DNA from: Gliomastix tumulicola
Lineage: Eukaryota > Ascomycota > Sordariomycetes > Hypocreales > Bionectriaceae
Assembly (NCBI GenBank): GCA_001599755.1
Contig: BCHX01000003.1
Coordinates: 310,001 to 374,000, forward strand
Length of the DNA stretch: 64,000 bases
Direction of reading: 5' to 3'
The position numbers and the translations under genes are program-made. The notes beneath the pieces were generated by a model, which was not told where the DNA came from, made no database searches, and saw only the letters and a list, made by a program, of their open reading frames with translations. Shown piece by piece: positions 32,239-44,647 of the stretch (positions within the stretch are counted from its first letter, which is position 1; the number at the start of each line of letters is the position of its first letter).

Positions 32239-34240
32239 CTACACCCGGTGCTGCACCGTAGCGTCGACGCTGCCGTCGCTGTGCGTCTTCTCGACATCGG
32301 CGTTGAGCCCGGCGGCGCCGCTGACGCTGCGCTGGCGGAAGTGCTGGTCGTCGCGCTGCTTGCGGGTGATGTAGCCGGGCGGCACCCACTTGGCGCTGTT
32401 GAAGGCCTTGATGGTCGGGTCGCCGTACATGAGGTCGACGTTCTCGAGCGAGAGCGTGCGGGACTCGTAGAGGAAGAACCAGACGAGGGCGGCGGCCGCC
32501 AGGTTGCAGCCTGCGAAGACGTATCCGTACTTGTAGGCGATGCCGTCGGCGGCGATGGGGGAGAGCAGACCGATGAGGACTATGAGTGATGTTGGTTAGT
32601 ATAGTGCTTTCAAGGTTGCAAAAGGAGGTGCACATACAGTTGCCCAGCCAGTTGCCGGCAGTGGCCAGCGAAGCCTGCTTAGCACGGGTGCGCAGGGGGA
32701 AGGTCTCGCCAATAACGACCCAGGCCATGGGACCCCAGGTTCCGGCAAACGAGGAGATGAACATGCAGGCCGACACGATGAGCACGATGCCCGAGGTGCG
32801 GCTCTCCTCGGGGTTGATGGCCGTACCGATGGAGGCGAAGATGATGAGCCAGGCAGCCTGCCACAGGGCACCGATGAACAGGGGCCAGCGGCGGCCGTAC
32901 TTCTCCACAACATACAGGCCGTAGAAGGTCATAGCAACGTTGACGGCACCGAGAATAAGCTGCGTCTGGATGGGATCTTCAATACCGGCCGACTGGAAGA
33001 TGGTAGCGCCGTAGTAGAAGAAGTAGTTGACACCACTGCACAAATAGTCAGAACAGAACAAATCATGCTGCAAACAGCCGAGGGTATACGTACGTCCACT
33101 GCTGCAGGAAGTGAATGAAGATGCCGAGGAAGGTTCGGTAGACGAGCTTGGGGATGTTGGTGTTGGGGTTGAAGCACTCGAGCCAAGTGCCGGTGCCGAC
33201 GGCGCGCTCCTTCTCGAGAATCTCGCGCATCTCCGTCAGATCGTCCTGGACGAGGGGGTTCTTGGGGTCATCCTTGAGGCCACGGAGGCGGGACATGGAG
33301 AGCTCAGCATCCTCCCAGCGGCCCTTCTGAGCGAGCCAACGGGGGGATTCGGGGACAACGAGAATACCGATGCCAAGGGGCAGCTGCATTTGCTAGTTAG
33401 CTAACTGTTGCTGGACTAAAAGTATCGCAATGACGTACCGAGAAACCGATGCCCAGTCCGATGACGATACGCCACGAGGCGCTCGAGTCCTGGATCTCTC
33501 GGACACCGTAGTTGATGATGTTGGAAATGAGGATGCCGATGGTGATCATGAGCTGGTACGAGGCGACGACGGCACCGCGGATCTCACGGGGCGCGGACTC
33601 GGACTGGAACATGGGGACGCCGATACTGAGGTTTCCAACTGTGCGGACACACCCGAGTCAGCCGATCATGTCTCACGATTCTAGCGCTGAGGGGGCGAAT
33701 TCAGCTACGTACCTCCAAGACCGGCGACGAAGCGGCCCATCATCAGATGAACCCAGCTGCGCATGGACGTGATCTGGATGATGTTGCCGATGATGAAGAC
33801 GACAACGCCCAGGGACAAGCTCTTTCGGCGACCAAACCAGTCAGATGTGCTGTCTCTGGTTAGCGTCGAGTTCCTTCTCTCTCCATTCTTCTCTTGCCGT
33901 CAGAAAGATCAACGCTTACTAGGCTCCGCTGAGGGCTCCGATGAGACACCCAATACTCATCAGGGAGACGAGTAGGGACTGGATGATGGGAGTCCATGCT
34001 TTCGTGCCGTCGGGCTGGGTCTGGGCGAACCGGTCGATGAAGTCCCTAAAGAGCAGCATGCTCGAGATCTGACCGGTATCGTAGCCGAAGAGGAAGCCAC
34101 CGATCGAGGTGGTCAAGCCGAGGATAATCGCCTCGACACCACAGTCGGCGCCATTGACGCGGATGGACCTGCAGGCGAACACCCGGTTAGCCTCGTTTCA
34201 TGACCACCGAAGCAGGATTGACGTACTTTGTGCCCAACAT
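32239..34240 (-). CDS. MFS sugar transporter
   Basis: Seven exons are inferred: 34240-34227, 34168-33920, 33849-33713, 33638-33439, 33383-33094, 33035-32638 and 32579-32239. The six introns are 55-74 nt and all keep the frame, giving about 542 residues. Sugar-porter signatures: GGFLFGYDTGQIS in TM1, SDWFGRRKSLSLG between TM2 and TM3, GRFVAGLGVGNLS, the mid-loop PESPRWLAQKGRW, QQWTGVNYFFYYGATIF in TM7, YGRRWPLFIG, WGPMAWVVIGETFPLRTRA and YESRTLSLENVD at the end of TM12. The motif set matches fungal high-affinity hexose or related monosaccharide/quinate permeases of the plasma membrane. The first exon is only 14 nt and encodes MLGT plus part of a Lys codon. A TTATATCTTATAG stretch lies about 85 bp upstream. 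Confidence 0.95.
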
Positions 34241-36637
34241 GGCGATGTCTTGTTTGGTTCTGTCTCCTTTTGCACTGTGAGATGTCTCTCGTCCGGGTCG
34301 GGTCCCGCCGAGGCTGATGGAGCTTATATCTTATAGAGGGGGGGGTTCGAAGGGTTTATTTGGCGAGCAGGTTCAACGGTGTCTCACTCATGGGAGATGC
34401 GTGAGGAATGTCTGGGTATTTGGGGAAGGAAAAAGAAAGACAAAGGGAGAAGAGAGAAAAGGAGGGAGGAGGGAAAGCGCGTTCTGGGGGAGGGGGAAGG
34501 TCCGTGGCTTATAAAGACGGGCTAAAACCCCGGACTCTCCAGACGATCTCTGCCCATTGCCCAGACTTGTCACTGATGATGCTGGCTTCCTGTCGCCTCC
34601 GGCTGGGATTCGTAGAACCAAGAGGAGCGAGCGCGCGCGGCGGGCTTGCACCAGGAAGGGGGCACGTGAAGGAAGAGCCTGTGGGGTGACGAGCATCGGC
34701 CCTTCAGTGACGCTGGCAGTCCGAGTCGCGTGTCTCCTAGCGCCTCTCTCGCATGGTAGCACGACTTTGGGGGTTCCACGTGAGTGGAAAAAAAATAAAG
34801 AGCCAAACCCAAGCGTTGGGAACGGGGGGCTTCTTCTGGTGGCAGTGCGTTTGGTGCGTATGCGCTACGTCGTTGCTGCTGCTGCCATTGTCGGGCCGGA
34901 GATATTGGGCCTCTATGACGACGGAGGAGGGATCGTCGATCCCTTCCCGGGAATCGCGCGCAGTCCCGTAATCCAACCACTCACCGAGTACTGCCTTCCG
35001 GGCTGGGACTGGGTGATCGACCTGTGCGGTTTGCCATGTAGCCAGGATTCTGGCATCACTGCATCAGTCATGTTTGACAAGCATGCACTGGCCGGCCAGG
35101 CCAAGCTCATCCATGAGCACGATACATGTCTGTATTGCGTTCCCCCTGGAGCCGGACCCTTGGCTGGCGTCATGAATCGTGCGGCCGGAAAGGACGGATA
35201 TTGGCAGAAGACCACACCGACACGGGACTTGATCAGGAGACGACGACCCGGGCCTCTCGTATCGTCCGCAGCTCACGGCATGGCACCGCACGGCGGACCC
35301 AAATCAGAGGCAGATCCCAAGCAACTGGAAGCTTCGCAATGCGAGGAAGGGCCGATGTCAGCGGCGCGTTAGTTGGGTCCATTGTGGTGAAATTCTGGCG
35401 CCTCTGATCGCGCCGAGAACTCGACCGGGGCTCCACGGCTCCACTGGACCGTCGTTGCAACAGGGCACTTCGTCCACTGTAAGTTTCGACTGCCAGAGCC
35501 GAGGAGAAAGGGGGGGGAGGGCAGCCAGGGGAGGCGAGTCCTCGTTCCAGCAACTCTAACGGTTATGCTTGTTTCCAAAGTGCTATTGTCAGCCAGGAAT
35601 GCACAGGCACCGAGGGTGTCATTCTGCTGGGGAATTCTCATTAACTGTCCGGCCGGTGGTAATATCGCGGCCGAGAGATGCAAGAATGGTGAGATCCAAT
35701 TGCAATAAGCCGGGTGACAGCCTACTGACTCCCGCTGTAATTGCGGGCTCCGATTGGCCGTTCCAGGGGACAGTGACCCCCTGTGCAGAATCCTCAGCAG
35801 GTCCCCGACGGACAGTGATGTCATCTGCCAGAGCCATCACCAGTTCCTTCACGATTAAGCTCATGGACCTCGCCTGGGTTGGTCTCGCCTCATCTCGCCT
35901 CGCCGCGGTAGAACAGCTCCAGAAGCTAGAGATAGTTTCTTCACGACTCGTGAGCACCTCAAACCGGCTTCCTCCTTTTTTCATCCCCAGTGGATCAAGA
36001 TTTACCCTCCAGGTCTCTCTCTCTTTCTCTCTCTCCTCGGAGGGACTACGGCGACCACAAACACTGCGCGCCCACGCGGCCCATACAATTGGATGGGTAT
36101 TCAAATTTCAGCGACATGCCGATGGAGAAGAACCGTTGCGTTTCACGTATGCATCTAGGCAGCATTCCCAGCTCTCGGCCGTTTCTGTTGCAGATGCAAA
36201 ATGCAACAACACTCCTCACTGTCCATTGCGGTAGCATTTGCGCTGCCCGGCCATGCCCCTGGTCCTCCTGTCGAGAATGGCAGCTGTAACGGGAGCTCCT
36301 TTTGGAAGTACAAGTACATGCCTTCCCAGCAAGGGTACGCCTACGTCACCCTGCACAGTGATAAAAAATCACGCTGGAGCATTCCGCCGGGCGCATTCTC
36401 GGCAGTTCCACCGCCCGCATCCACCGTCGCAAGGTCGCTCCAGGTACCTATACCTTGCAGAGTTTGTATGGTGAAGGCCGCTGAAAAGCCGCTGGCGGCT
36501 CCGTCCGTCTCGTGAGCTTGTGGGCTCCGTATCCAATGGCCTCACGATTCTTCTTCGCCGGTGCGGCGACCAAGTGGTCGTCGTCTCGCGGCATATATGA
36601 CGGCGTTCCCATCAATCGGCTCCCTCTTCCGTGCCGT

Positions 36638-36722
36638 GCGCCCGTTCGTCTCCTGAAAATTCGAGGCTCACGATCGGGTCGAAACGGAGAGATCGTGTCA
36701 GGAGACCCTGGTGAACGGGCGC
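36638..36722. repeat. Long intergenic inverted repeat able to form an 85-nt hairpin
   Basis: GCGCCCGTTC (36638-36647) pairs with GAACGGGCGC (36713-36722), GTCTCCTGA (36648-36656) with TCAGGAGAC (36698-36706), and CACGATC (36669-36675) with GATCGTG (36691-36697): 26 perfect pairs in three blocks. A 6-nt bulge lies on one side, a 12-nt bulge on the other, and the loop is 15 nt. No coding frame overlaps it convincingly. Confidence 0.6.
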
Positions 36723-37501
36723 CGGGGAGCCAGATGAGCGCCTCTGCCTGTTCACTTCACTTCAGCCGGGTTTCTCATCTCCTCCCGTCTTTCTTCTTGG
36801 CCGCTTTTCTCCCTCGAGTCGTTGCATTGCATCGCGCTCGCTTATGAATACGCACTCGCCGACCTCAGGTGATTGTGACGTCGTTGATGGCCGGAGTGAT
36901 TGGTCGAAGCAACTCCCGTGCCCTCTGCAGACATTCAGGCGCAGGCCTTCGATGTTTGACCGGTCTCCGCCCAGATGCAACGGCCCCCGCATATCCTCTT
37001 GACAGGAGCTTAGCTGAGGCACGCTGGGGTGTGTCTCGAGAAGGCGGCAGCCGGGTCGGCGCAGAGACGGCCTGCCTTGCGGGCATCGTGGATTCGTACA
37101 GACGCTTCGACTGGTCAGTTTCGTTTCGGGAAGGGAATGTATTGCCATCCAGAGCGAGTGGCTTAGGGGCCTCGAAGCAATTCCTCGTGCCAGCGCACAA
37201 ACGCCCGCGCCGCGCCGTGCTGTCATGTCATGTCACATCCGGGCGAGACACGCAGAAGGCCGAGTATGCCCGTCAGGAGGCGCATTGCAGGAAAGTATGC
37301 AACCACTTCGACGGCATGTGGCTGCCTATCTCCAGCTGGAATATCACCGTCCAGCAGCAAAAGTACCGCCTCAGGCCACTTTGCTGACCACCTTCATGCA
37401 GGCGGTCGTGGCAGATGGAGGGCTGTTATCAGCTTCCGGGCAATGATTATGCCGCGTCGTTGCCTGATATGTTAGAATGGCCATAGGGGACGCAAGTACA
37501 G

Positions 37502-37557
37502 GTGAGTGAGTACAGGTGAGTGAGTACAGGTGAGTGAGTACAGGTGAGTGAGTACAG
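37502..37557 (+). repeat. Minisatellite, 14-bp unit GTGAGTGAGTACAG
   Basis: Four perfect consecutive copies plus partial copies on both sides (about 37494-37560). The unit starts like a splice donor (GTGAGT) and ends like an acceptor (ACAG). No gene is attached. Confidence 0.9.
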
Positions 37558-38033
37558 GTGAAGTGCGGCGCGTGGCCATCACACATGGCTGCGACATTGG
37601 AAGCCTCAGGCTCTCTCAGGTAATGAACAGGCAAGACGGCTCGGCCGCCACAGGATTCTAGAAGCACGATTGGGAAACATGACATTGACAGGATATGCGA
37701 AGACGGTATCGACCGATATGAATCGAATCGGGCTGAGACATTGAATATCACTATATTTCATAAGGAAATGAAGCAATAAGGGAAAAAAAAAACAAGAAAG
37801 CAGCCAACACCCCGTTCCATTCGGTCGAATCCGCCTTCAGCCAAGGTCTGCGTTATCATCCTTCTGCCTCGGCTCCTCTGTTGAAAATATGCTGTGTCGT
37901 TTCTCTCTCTCATTCTGCTGGAGTCAAACTAGGGGTGAGGGAGAACTTTTTTTTTCTCTCGTTCGAATAAATCGCTACCAATTGAAGAAAACAAGGCCAA
38001 GGAAAAGAGGAGAGGGGAGGGGACCCAGGACGT

Positions 38034-39190
38034 CTAGTAGAGGTGCTTGGTCATGCGGCTCTGGTACTCGAGCGCCGTGATCTCGTCGAACTGGGCGGGG
38101 TTCTCCTCGGTGACGAAGTGAGGCACGGGCCCGGCGGACTTGTCCCGGTGCGCCTTGAAGAAGAAGATGCCCGAGTAGCGGTCCGGGCAGGAGCCCTCGG
38201 TCTTGCCCTTCATGCCGGGCGGGACGGTGACCTGGTGGACGCCGGCCTGGATGACGCCATTGGTCCAGCGCGTGAAGGTGTCGCTGATGTTGACGACCAT
38301 CTCGGTCGGCCCGTCAGGGGCGCTGGGCAGCACGGGGACAAAGGTGTTGGGCTCGCGGCGGTTCTCGAGCTCGAGCCCGCCGACCTGGTCCTGGAAGAGC
38401 AGCGTGATGATGCCGAAGTCGGTGTGCGGCCAGGTGCGCTTGATCTTGCCCTCGGCGAGCTTGGCGAAGTCCGTCTTGGGGTAGTGGTTGAGGCGCAGCT
38501 CGCTCGAGGCCGGGATGCAGCGGTCGACGAAGGAGCCGTCGGGGATCTCGAGGCCGACCTCCATGGCGCGCATCAGCTCCAGGCACACCTCCTGGAACTG
38601 GAGGAAGCAGGACTCCATGAGGCTCTGGAAGCCCGGGAGCTCCTCCTCGGTGGGCCACTTGTTGGGGTAGCCCTCGTCGCCAGGCGGGCCGGCGTCGAAG
38701 TGCTCCTATGAGATTTGTCAGTGGCCAAGGTCTTCTTCTTCTTCTTCTTCTTCTTCAGTGAGGAATACGCACCCGAGCGTCCCTGAGCTCATCCCAGGAC
38801 GTCTGGCCCTGGAGGTTGTCTGGCCTGAGCTTGGAGGTCTGCTCCGCGCCCACGTAGCTGAAGCCACGCTGGGGGTGAGGGCCCTCCACGTTGGCGATGT
38901 TGAGCTTCGCCTGCGCGGGCAGGTTGAAGAAGTCAACGGCCTGTATATTGCCCCGGTCAGCGTTCACCGTACACCTTTCATGCCGCAGCCTCTGGGAGAC
39001 TGTTGGGGGAGGGGTCTGGTCTGCTTACGGCCTTCATGTACGCCTTGACCGTCTCCTCAGGGAGGCCGTGGTTCGTCAGCTTCACGAAGCCATGGTTGCG
39101 GAAGCTGTCGACGATCTGCCTGGCGCACTTCTGCTTCTCCTCCTCAGTGCCTTTGGTGAAGAGGGAGAAGTCTAGCGTTGGTAGATCCAT
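38034..39190 (-). CDS. 2-oxoglutarate/Fe(II)-dependent dioxygenase (isopenicillin-N-synthase-like)
   Basis: Three exons (39190-39029, 38940-38773, 38705-38034) encode about 333 residues. The DIOX_N region (SFRNHGFVKLTNHGLPEE) is followed by the double-stranded beta-helix with the iron ligands His204 and Asp206 (WPHTDFGIITLLFQD) and His267 (GVHQV), and the 2-oxoglutarate-binding Arg286 and Ser288 (RYSGIFF). Such enzymes hydroxylate or desaturate small molecules; the substrate is unknown. The start MDLPTLDF fits the family. The frame is open upstream through a Pro/Ala/Thr-rich repeat to ATG 39304, downstream of a TATAAA at about 39404-39410, so a longer N-terminus is possible. Intron 2 contains a (CTT)n run at 38731-38756. 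Confidence 0.92.
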
Positions 39191-39200
39191 GGTTGTGTCG

Positions 39201-39270
39201 GGTGTAGGTGTGGGTGTTGGTAGTGCTGGTGCTGGTGCTGATGCTGGTGCTGGTGCTGGTGTCGGTGTTG
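39201..39270. repeat. Imperfect GGTGCT/GGTGTN hexamer repeat upstream of the oxygenase start
   Basis: About ten degenerate copies of a GGTGYT-type hexamer directly upstream of the oxygenase ATG. Read on the minus strand in the gene's frame, they encode an APAPASAPAPALPTPTPTP run, so they are either a repetitive 5' leader or a proline-rich N-terminal extension. Confidence 0.8.
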
Positions 39271-42200
39271 CAAAGAAAGACCAGAAAAAAGACACCAATC
39301 CCATTGACACGGTGACGTGAGATTCAAGGGAGGAGAAGGGGTATAGAAAGAACGGCAGGTGGACGAAGAAAACGAAAGCCGCTAGTGTTTTTCTTTTCCT
39401 TCCTTTATAACAAGCAAAATGCAAGACAAGACCCGGTCCAGCGTTGGTCTGTCGAATGGCGTCTTGCAGATCCCTAGTTTATATGGGATGAGCTAGGTGG
39501 TATGTGTGGGATCGTGAGAGGATGATGGGGGATCTGGGTCGATGAAAATAGCAATTGCAGAGAAGGAGCTTTGATTCCACTTCAAGAGCTGCTGCTCCGG
39601 GAAGAGGGCGTGCCCAAGTGACGGGGGGCGGGATGGCGAATTTATATACTCGTCCCTGGGTATATACATGGTGCCTCCCGCGCCTGGCCCTTGGTTGCCC
39701 TGGCCGTCGTTTCGACTCCCACCCGGTAGAGCGGCCTTGCATTGAGAGAGCCCCTCGTTTCCATGCCGTATACAGCCATAAGCACCACACCCTCATCCAA
39801 CCCTGCGATGCTGCCCACAAGGTGCCATCAGGCACACCACCTGATAGTTACAGTCTGTTATATTATCAGTAGAGACACCCCCTCCTTCTTTCCCTGCCCG
39901 CCCCCCTCAGCAGTCTTTTCCCTCTTTTTTTGCCTTTTTTTCCTTTTTTTCTTTATTGTCATTTTTTTTCTGCTGCGAGACTTGCTAATAATGCACCAAT
40001 GCTGTCAGGTCCTCAGCCGGCTACTATCCCGCTTTGAGCAGGAGGATCAGGGCCGGGTGCTGAAAATTACGTACGGTTAGGGGATGTGGTCCAGTGTAAG
40101 GAGCGGCTTCTTCCCCATATGGTCTCGTTTCTTATTCTTGTCTGCTATTGCTTTGTCATTTTTCTGTGTTGCCATTGTGGCTTGAATCACGATGTCGTGA
40201 CGTTCTTGCATCATTTCATGCCCAGTGAATTGATATTCCTCTCCGTAATCAGGGCTTGCGGTCGTGCCGCGTGCGCAGCTGCATGCAGGCAAAGGGCACA
40301 CACTCACTGATCGATCTGGAGTGAGGGGAAGCAGCAGCCGCCTAAAAAGAAAAAAAATGCACCCCAATCCCGATTCCGTCACACTGGCTCGCGTAAGACA
40401 GTAATACGGGACAACAGAGCTTACCCACCGCCGCCGTGAAAGCCCAAGACTCGCTGGGAGGGGGACGGGAGATCCGTCCTGGGATCCTCATAGCGTCCCC
40501 TCTAAGGGAATCCTAGCCTATGGCACTCCTCAATCAGCCCACACGCAGGCGCTAGAACCGTCCAAAATCCTGCCCGTATGTAATAAGACAGGCATGCAAC
40601 GAGGGGAGCGAGTGGTTGGTTTAATGTTTTTTTTTTTCCTTTCCTGGTGTTGGTTAGGCCTGCAGAAGAAAGGCAAAAAGCTGGATTCGCTTGCCCGGTA
40701 GCCGAAAGTCCAACAAACTGCGCGCCGTTATTATGTCGTGCATGTCTGGGCAAATCTGAACGATCGGTGATGATGATCTAGCGGGGAGCAGGGGAAGACT
40801 GAATAAGCCTGGACGGGCTCACGGACTTGACCGTCTCAGCGCGAGTCCCCCTCGTTTCCTTTTGCCGGTTTCTTTTCACACGCCGGCCGTTCACAAACGG
40901 AGGATCAGATTAGTCGTTTCCTCGCTTTCACGATTCGCCGGCCGGACCGCCTGAGTGAATTATCTGATGAAACCAGAGCCCTGGGAATCCTGTCTTCAGT
41001 AAGGCGCACTTCTTCCCTTGGTGGGCATCTGCCGGCCGGCGGTCCAGGGCCCGTGGATATAAGATGCCGGGGGTCCATCCCAGGGCCTTCGCGCGGCGCC
41101 GCCTCATAAGACAGGCCGAATATGATGCCACTTTCTTGCGCCGTCATGACACACTCCCTCACCACAACCGGAGCGGGCCCCCCCATTCTAGAAGAAAATG
41201 GTCAGAAAGGGACGCCGTTCACATCCACGTGGTCAACATAGAATGTCCCAACCCCTGATGGTTTGCCCTCCGGTACTCGTCAAGACCTGGGGGTGGGAAG
41301 AGTCTAGACTTCTTTCGGTATGAGGGACAGCTTCAAGGGTAGCTGATGTTGAGGGTAATCCCCCAGAGAATTGCCCCGAGTCAAGACCAAACAAGCCGCG
41401 TGACTTCTTCTAGAAGAGGCACGGAATGCGAGGGGAGATGCGAGGGGGTGGAAAACTCTTCACCATCCCATTCTCGAGGCGGCGATGCACGGGCCGGGCA
41501 GCCAACGACGAAGTGTTGTGAGTGACCGTTTCGAATTTCGTTCTGTGCACGTTCGTCCGGGGGGCGGATGCCATGAGGGGCAAGGCAGGCCTCGTGAGGT
41601 CTAGCTCCCTCGATGCCGATCGCCAGGTCTCTATGTATCAAGGAGCCCCCCCTCCGGCCGGTATTCCTTCCAGAACAGTACCCGGTTCTAGGGGTGATGG
41701 CTTGATGGGATCAAGATCCAGTGGCTCCAATAGACTCCTCCAAAACGAGCCCGGAGTTCACGATGTCTGAGGCTAAACGTGTAGTCGTGACCCGCGATCG
41801 ACACACGCCTGCATGCTACTTGTCGGCGTTCTGGGCCGATTCTTTAACTTTTACGAGATATAAATCTCATTCAGGAAGAGATCTGACATATAGCTGCTGT
41901 TAGACTCTCGCGGGAGGCATCAAAGTAGTCAAAATTAACATGGCCGCAACGTCATCTCGGTCTCTTCCGGAGGCGTGGCGCCACAGCTTATCGACGGAGT
42001 GCCGACACGCCGCCATCGAGTGATTAACGATGAGGGCTTGCCTCGTGAGAATCTGGGGTACATCCAGATTAGTCCTCGATGTGGGCGCTCGGAAGAAGTC
42101 CCTGCTTCCGAGACGCGTGCCTGCCCAGCTCCTTCTTTATCTACCAGATTCGGCCCCCCACAAGGAGCCGAGCGCCTTTATCTTGATATGCACACCTCTA

Positions 42201-42431
42201 TATCAGAGGATGGCTTGCATCAGTCTTTGGCCCCCGGTAGGTATTCAGCGGACACGAGGTGCGGGCTTGTGGGAAGCTGCCTTCGGTTCGCGCACGGATC
42301 AGGACGGCGTCTCGCTGTGTGGTCGGTACAATGCTTGAAATTCCGTCTCTAGGTATCCCGGAAGCCTCGTCTACCCCCATCCACGCCTCGTCTTTGGATC
42401 TATACGCCCCTTCCTGGGTTCCGACTTTGGT
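39271..42431. other. Intergenic region (3.2 kb)
   Basis: It holds the oxygenase promoter (TATAAA on the minus strand at about 39404-39410) and further TATATA words at 39,635-39,665. A T-rich/C-rich pyrimidine tract lies at 39,880-39,970. Short open frames have no recognisable domains. No transposon ends or RNA gene were seen. Confidence 0.5.
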
Positions 42432-44647
42432 CTAGTTCGCATACGGTGGTCGATTCCTGCCAATCCACGGCCCTGCTGGCCCGACCATCTCGGGCTTCAG
42501 ATCCTGTATCCTGTTCACGCCGATATTCCGCATCGTGTTTGTGATTTCCTCCTGCAGGACTGGAAGCAAACAAGTCAGCAACATTCCTTTTGACGTCGTG
42601 TCAACGTGGACGGGATTTACTCTGGAGCACCCTTGCAGCACCTTCCTCGCCGTGCGTGCCATTGGCATACAAGAACGGCCGGCCGAAGCCGACTGCTTTG
42701 GCACCGAGAGCGAGGGCCTTGACGACGTCAGCGCCGGACCGGAAGCCACCGTCGACTATGACTTCGATCTTGCTGAATAGGTCAGGTCGGAGGACGCGGA
42801 GCTCGTAGAGGACGTCGATGGGCGCGGGGGCGTAGTCGGCTTGCCGGCCTCCGTGATTCGACTGGCACGTGTTAGGATCGCTTTGCTGGATGAAGGGCTG
42901 GTTGCTTACTAGGATGACACCTTGTGCTCCGTGCTCTACACACAGTTGGACATCCTCCACAGACTGGACGCCCTTCACAATGATCGGGAGCTTCGTGTTG
43001 TTCTTGGAACGGGCCCCGTTAGCACGGACTCAGACTTCAGGAGCAGTGGTACTCACTCGGATGAAGTCCAGGTCTTTCCACGTCAGGTTGAAGTCCTGGT
43101 ATCCCGAGATAGATTCAGAGACACTCTTCTTCGGCTCTGGCGGGGCATCGGCATTGGGATCGAACCAGGGCTTGGATTGTCGCTTTGACCGGACATCGAG
43201 GGTTCGCTTGGACTGGCGCATGACATCGACGGTGAAGACGATCGCCTTGGCACCGAGACGGTCTGCCTGCTGGAGGACTTCCTCTGACTTCTTTCGGTCC
43301 GTGTTGAGGTACACCTGGGAGGGAGTGTCAGAGCGCGAACGCTGTCATCCTCGAGACAAGCGTGGAACAAACCTGGTAGAACAGTGGCTGGTCTCCTTTT
43401 CTTGCCTCGAAGATCTCCTCCAAACTGCAGCTGGCATTGGCTGAAATCTACCACAATGTCAGCATCCCATCGTCTCCGAGATGAAAGGTGCTCCTACCAT
43501 CTGGATGACGCCTTCTGTGCCCGCCGCCTTGGTAAGGTTCACCTCGCCCAGCGGATGCCCCAGCTTCGCCATGGCAGCTGGGGAGATCATCACGGGCATG
43601 GATACCGGAATACCGAGGATCGTCGTCGTCGTGTCACCGTGGGACATGTCTCGCAGGATCCGTGGGCGGAAGAAGTATCTCTTCAGGGCATCACTGTTCT
43701 CGTGAAATGCTGTACGCAATTGTGTTAATCTCGCAGTCTGTAGCAGCAAAAAGGTCTCGCGTGACGTACTGGCTTCGTGGTCCGAGGCACTGCGATAGTA
43801 CGCCCACGCGACGTTGGTCAAGACTCGCTCCGCCCAGACCTCGAAGTCGTTTAGGAGCAGCATGTCGGCCGCCTCGGGCATCTCCTCGCGTGCTTCCTCC
43901 CGTGCAATGTCCTCGTCTGAGAGCTCCTCGTCTTCGATGGCTGGGAGTGTCGTGAGATCAACCGGGCCGAGGCAGTATTCCGCTGGGAGTGTACCCAGGG
44001 CAGTCGGCGGATGTAGCATCGTGAACAGTCGGCTACAGGTCCATGTACTCAGTTTGTTTGCCCCCATGAGTGCTCGTATCCATCGTCCGACCTACCTGAC
44101 GTCCTTCCCTGCCTCTGCCAGGATCGCATTCGCTCCTCCGGGGTGTCTTTGCAAAAACTCCGTCATGTTGTACACCATGCCCTTGCACCATCGTTAGCAG
44201 CCATCGCCGTGGTGTCGGAGATCCAATCCTTGCTCACGTCGATAATAACCCAGCAATCGTCGGCGGACTTGTGCTTCTGCACCTCATCGTAGGTGATACC
44301 ATTGTTCTCGGTCACGATCTCGGTGTGACTGGGGGCATTCTTGAAGGATGGTGATGTGGTCCATAGCCCGGAAGCTGTGGCGATTCCCTGATCATTCGTG
44401 TCAGACCTCAAATACCATTCTGCATCGCCGAAGCTCATACCAACAGTAGCGCCGCCGCAACACCTGACCCTGCGCTATTCCTCCATGACCGAGATCTGCT
44501 CGAAGATTGCTGCAGTGGCGATGAACTCCAGACTGGGCGGCTGGTCGTGAAAGTCCTCCGGCCGATTGTACGAAGCCGAGCTCCCCTGACAGGCCGCAGT
44601 ATGGAAGAAATGGCAGCTTGCCGACCCAAGCTGTTCACCGTCGCCAT
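42432..44647 (-). CDS. Cytochrome b2, L-lactate dehydrogenase (mitochondrial)
   Basis: Ten exons inferred: 44647-44441, 44387-44238, 44181-44096, 44032-43770, 43709-43498, 43447-43373, 43314-43057, 43002-42910, 42861-42621 and 42559-42432. The nine introns are 48-63 nt and all are in frame, giving about 570 residues, close to yeast CYB2. The N-terminus is Arg/Ser-rich, then hydrophobic (GSGVAAALLL), fitting a bipartite intermembrane-space signal. A cytochrome b5 domain follows (ITYDEVQKHKSADDCWVIID, heme ligands in QRHPGG and LHPP). Then comes the FMN alpha-hydroxy-acid dehydrogenase domain: MISPAAMAKLGHP, LGAKAIVFTVDV, KLPIIVKGV, the active-site SNHGGRQ and VDGGFRSGADVVKAL. It oxidises L-lactate to pyruvate and passes electrons to cytochrome c. 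A related 2-hydroxy acid as substrate cannot be excluded. Confidence 0.95.

Larger units (their letters stand above)
34241..38033. other. Long intergenic region (3.8 kb)
   Basis: Upstream region of the transporter and downstream region of the oxygenase gene. A 271-codon open frame at 34557-35372 (+) has no recognisable domain and irregular composition, and I do not consider it a gene. A (CT)n run is at about 36015-36040. A large hairpin (36638-36722) and a 14-bp minisatellite (37502-37557) are listed separately. Confidence 0.5.

Noticed and set aside
34557..35372. 271-codon plus-strand frame upstream of the sugar transporter
   Set aside because: No domain, irregular codon use, no splice or promoter context; probably chance.
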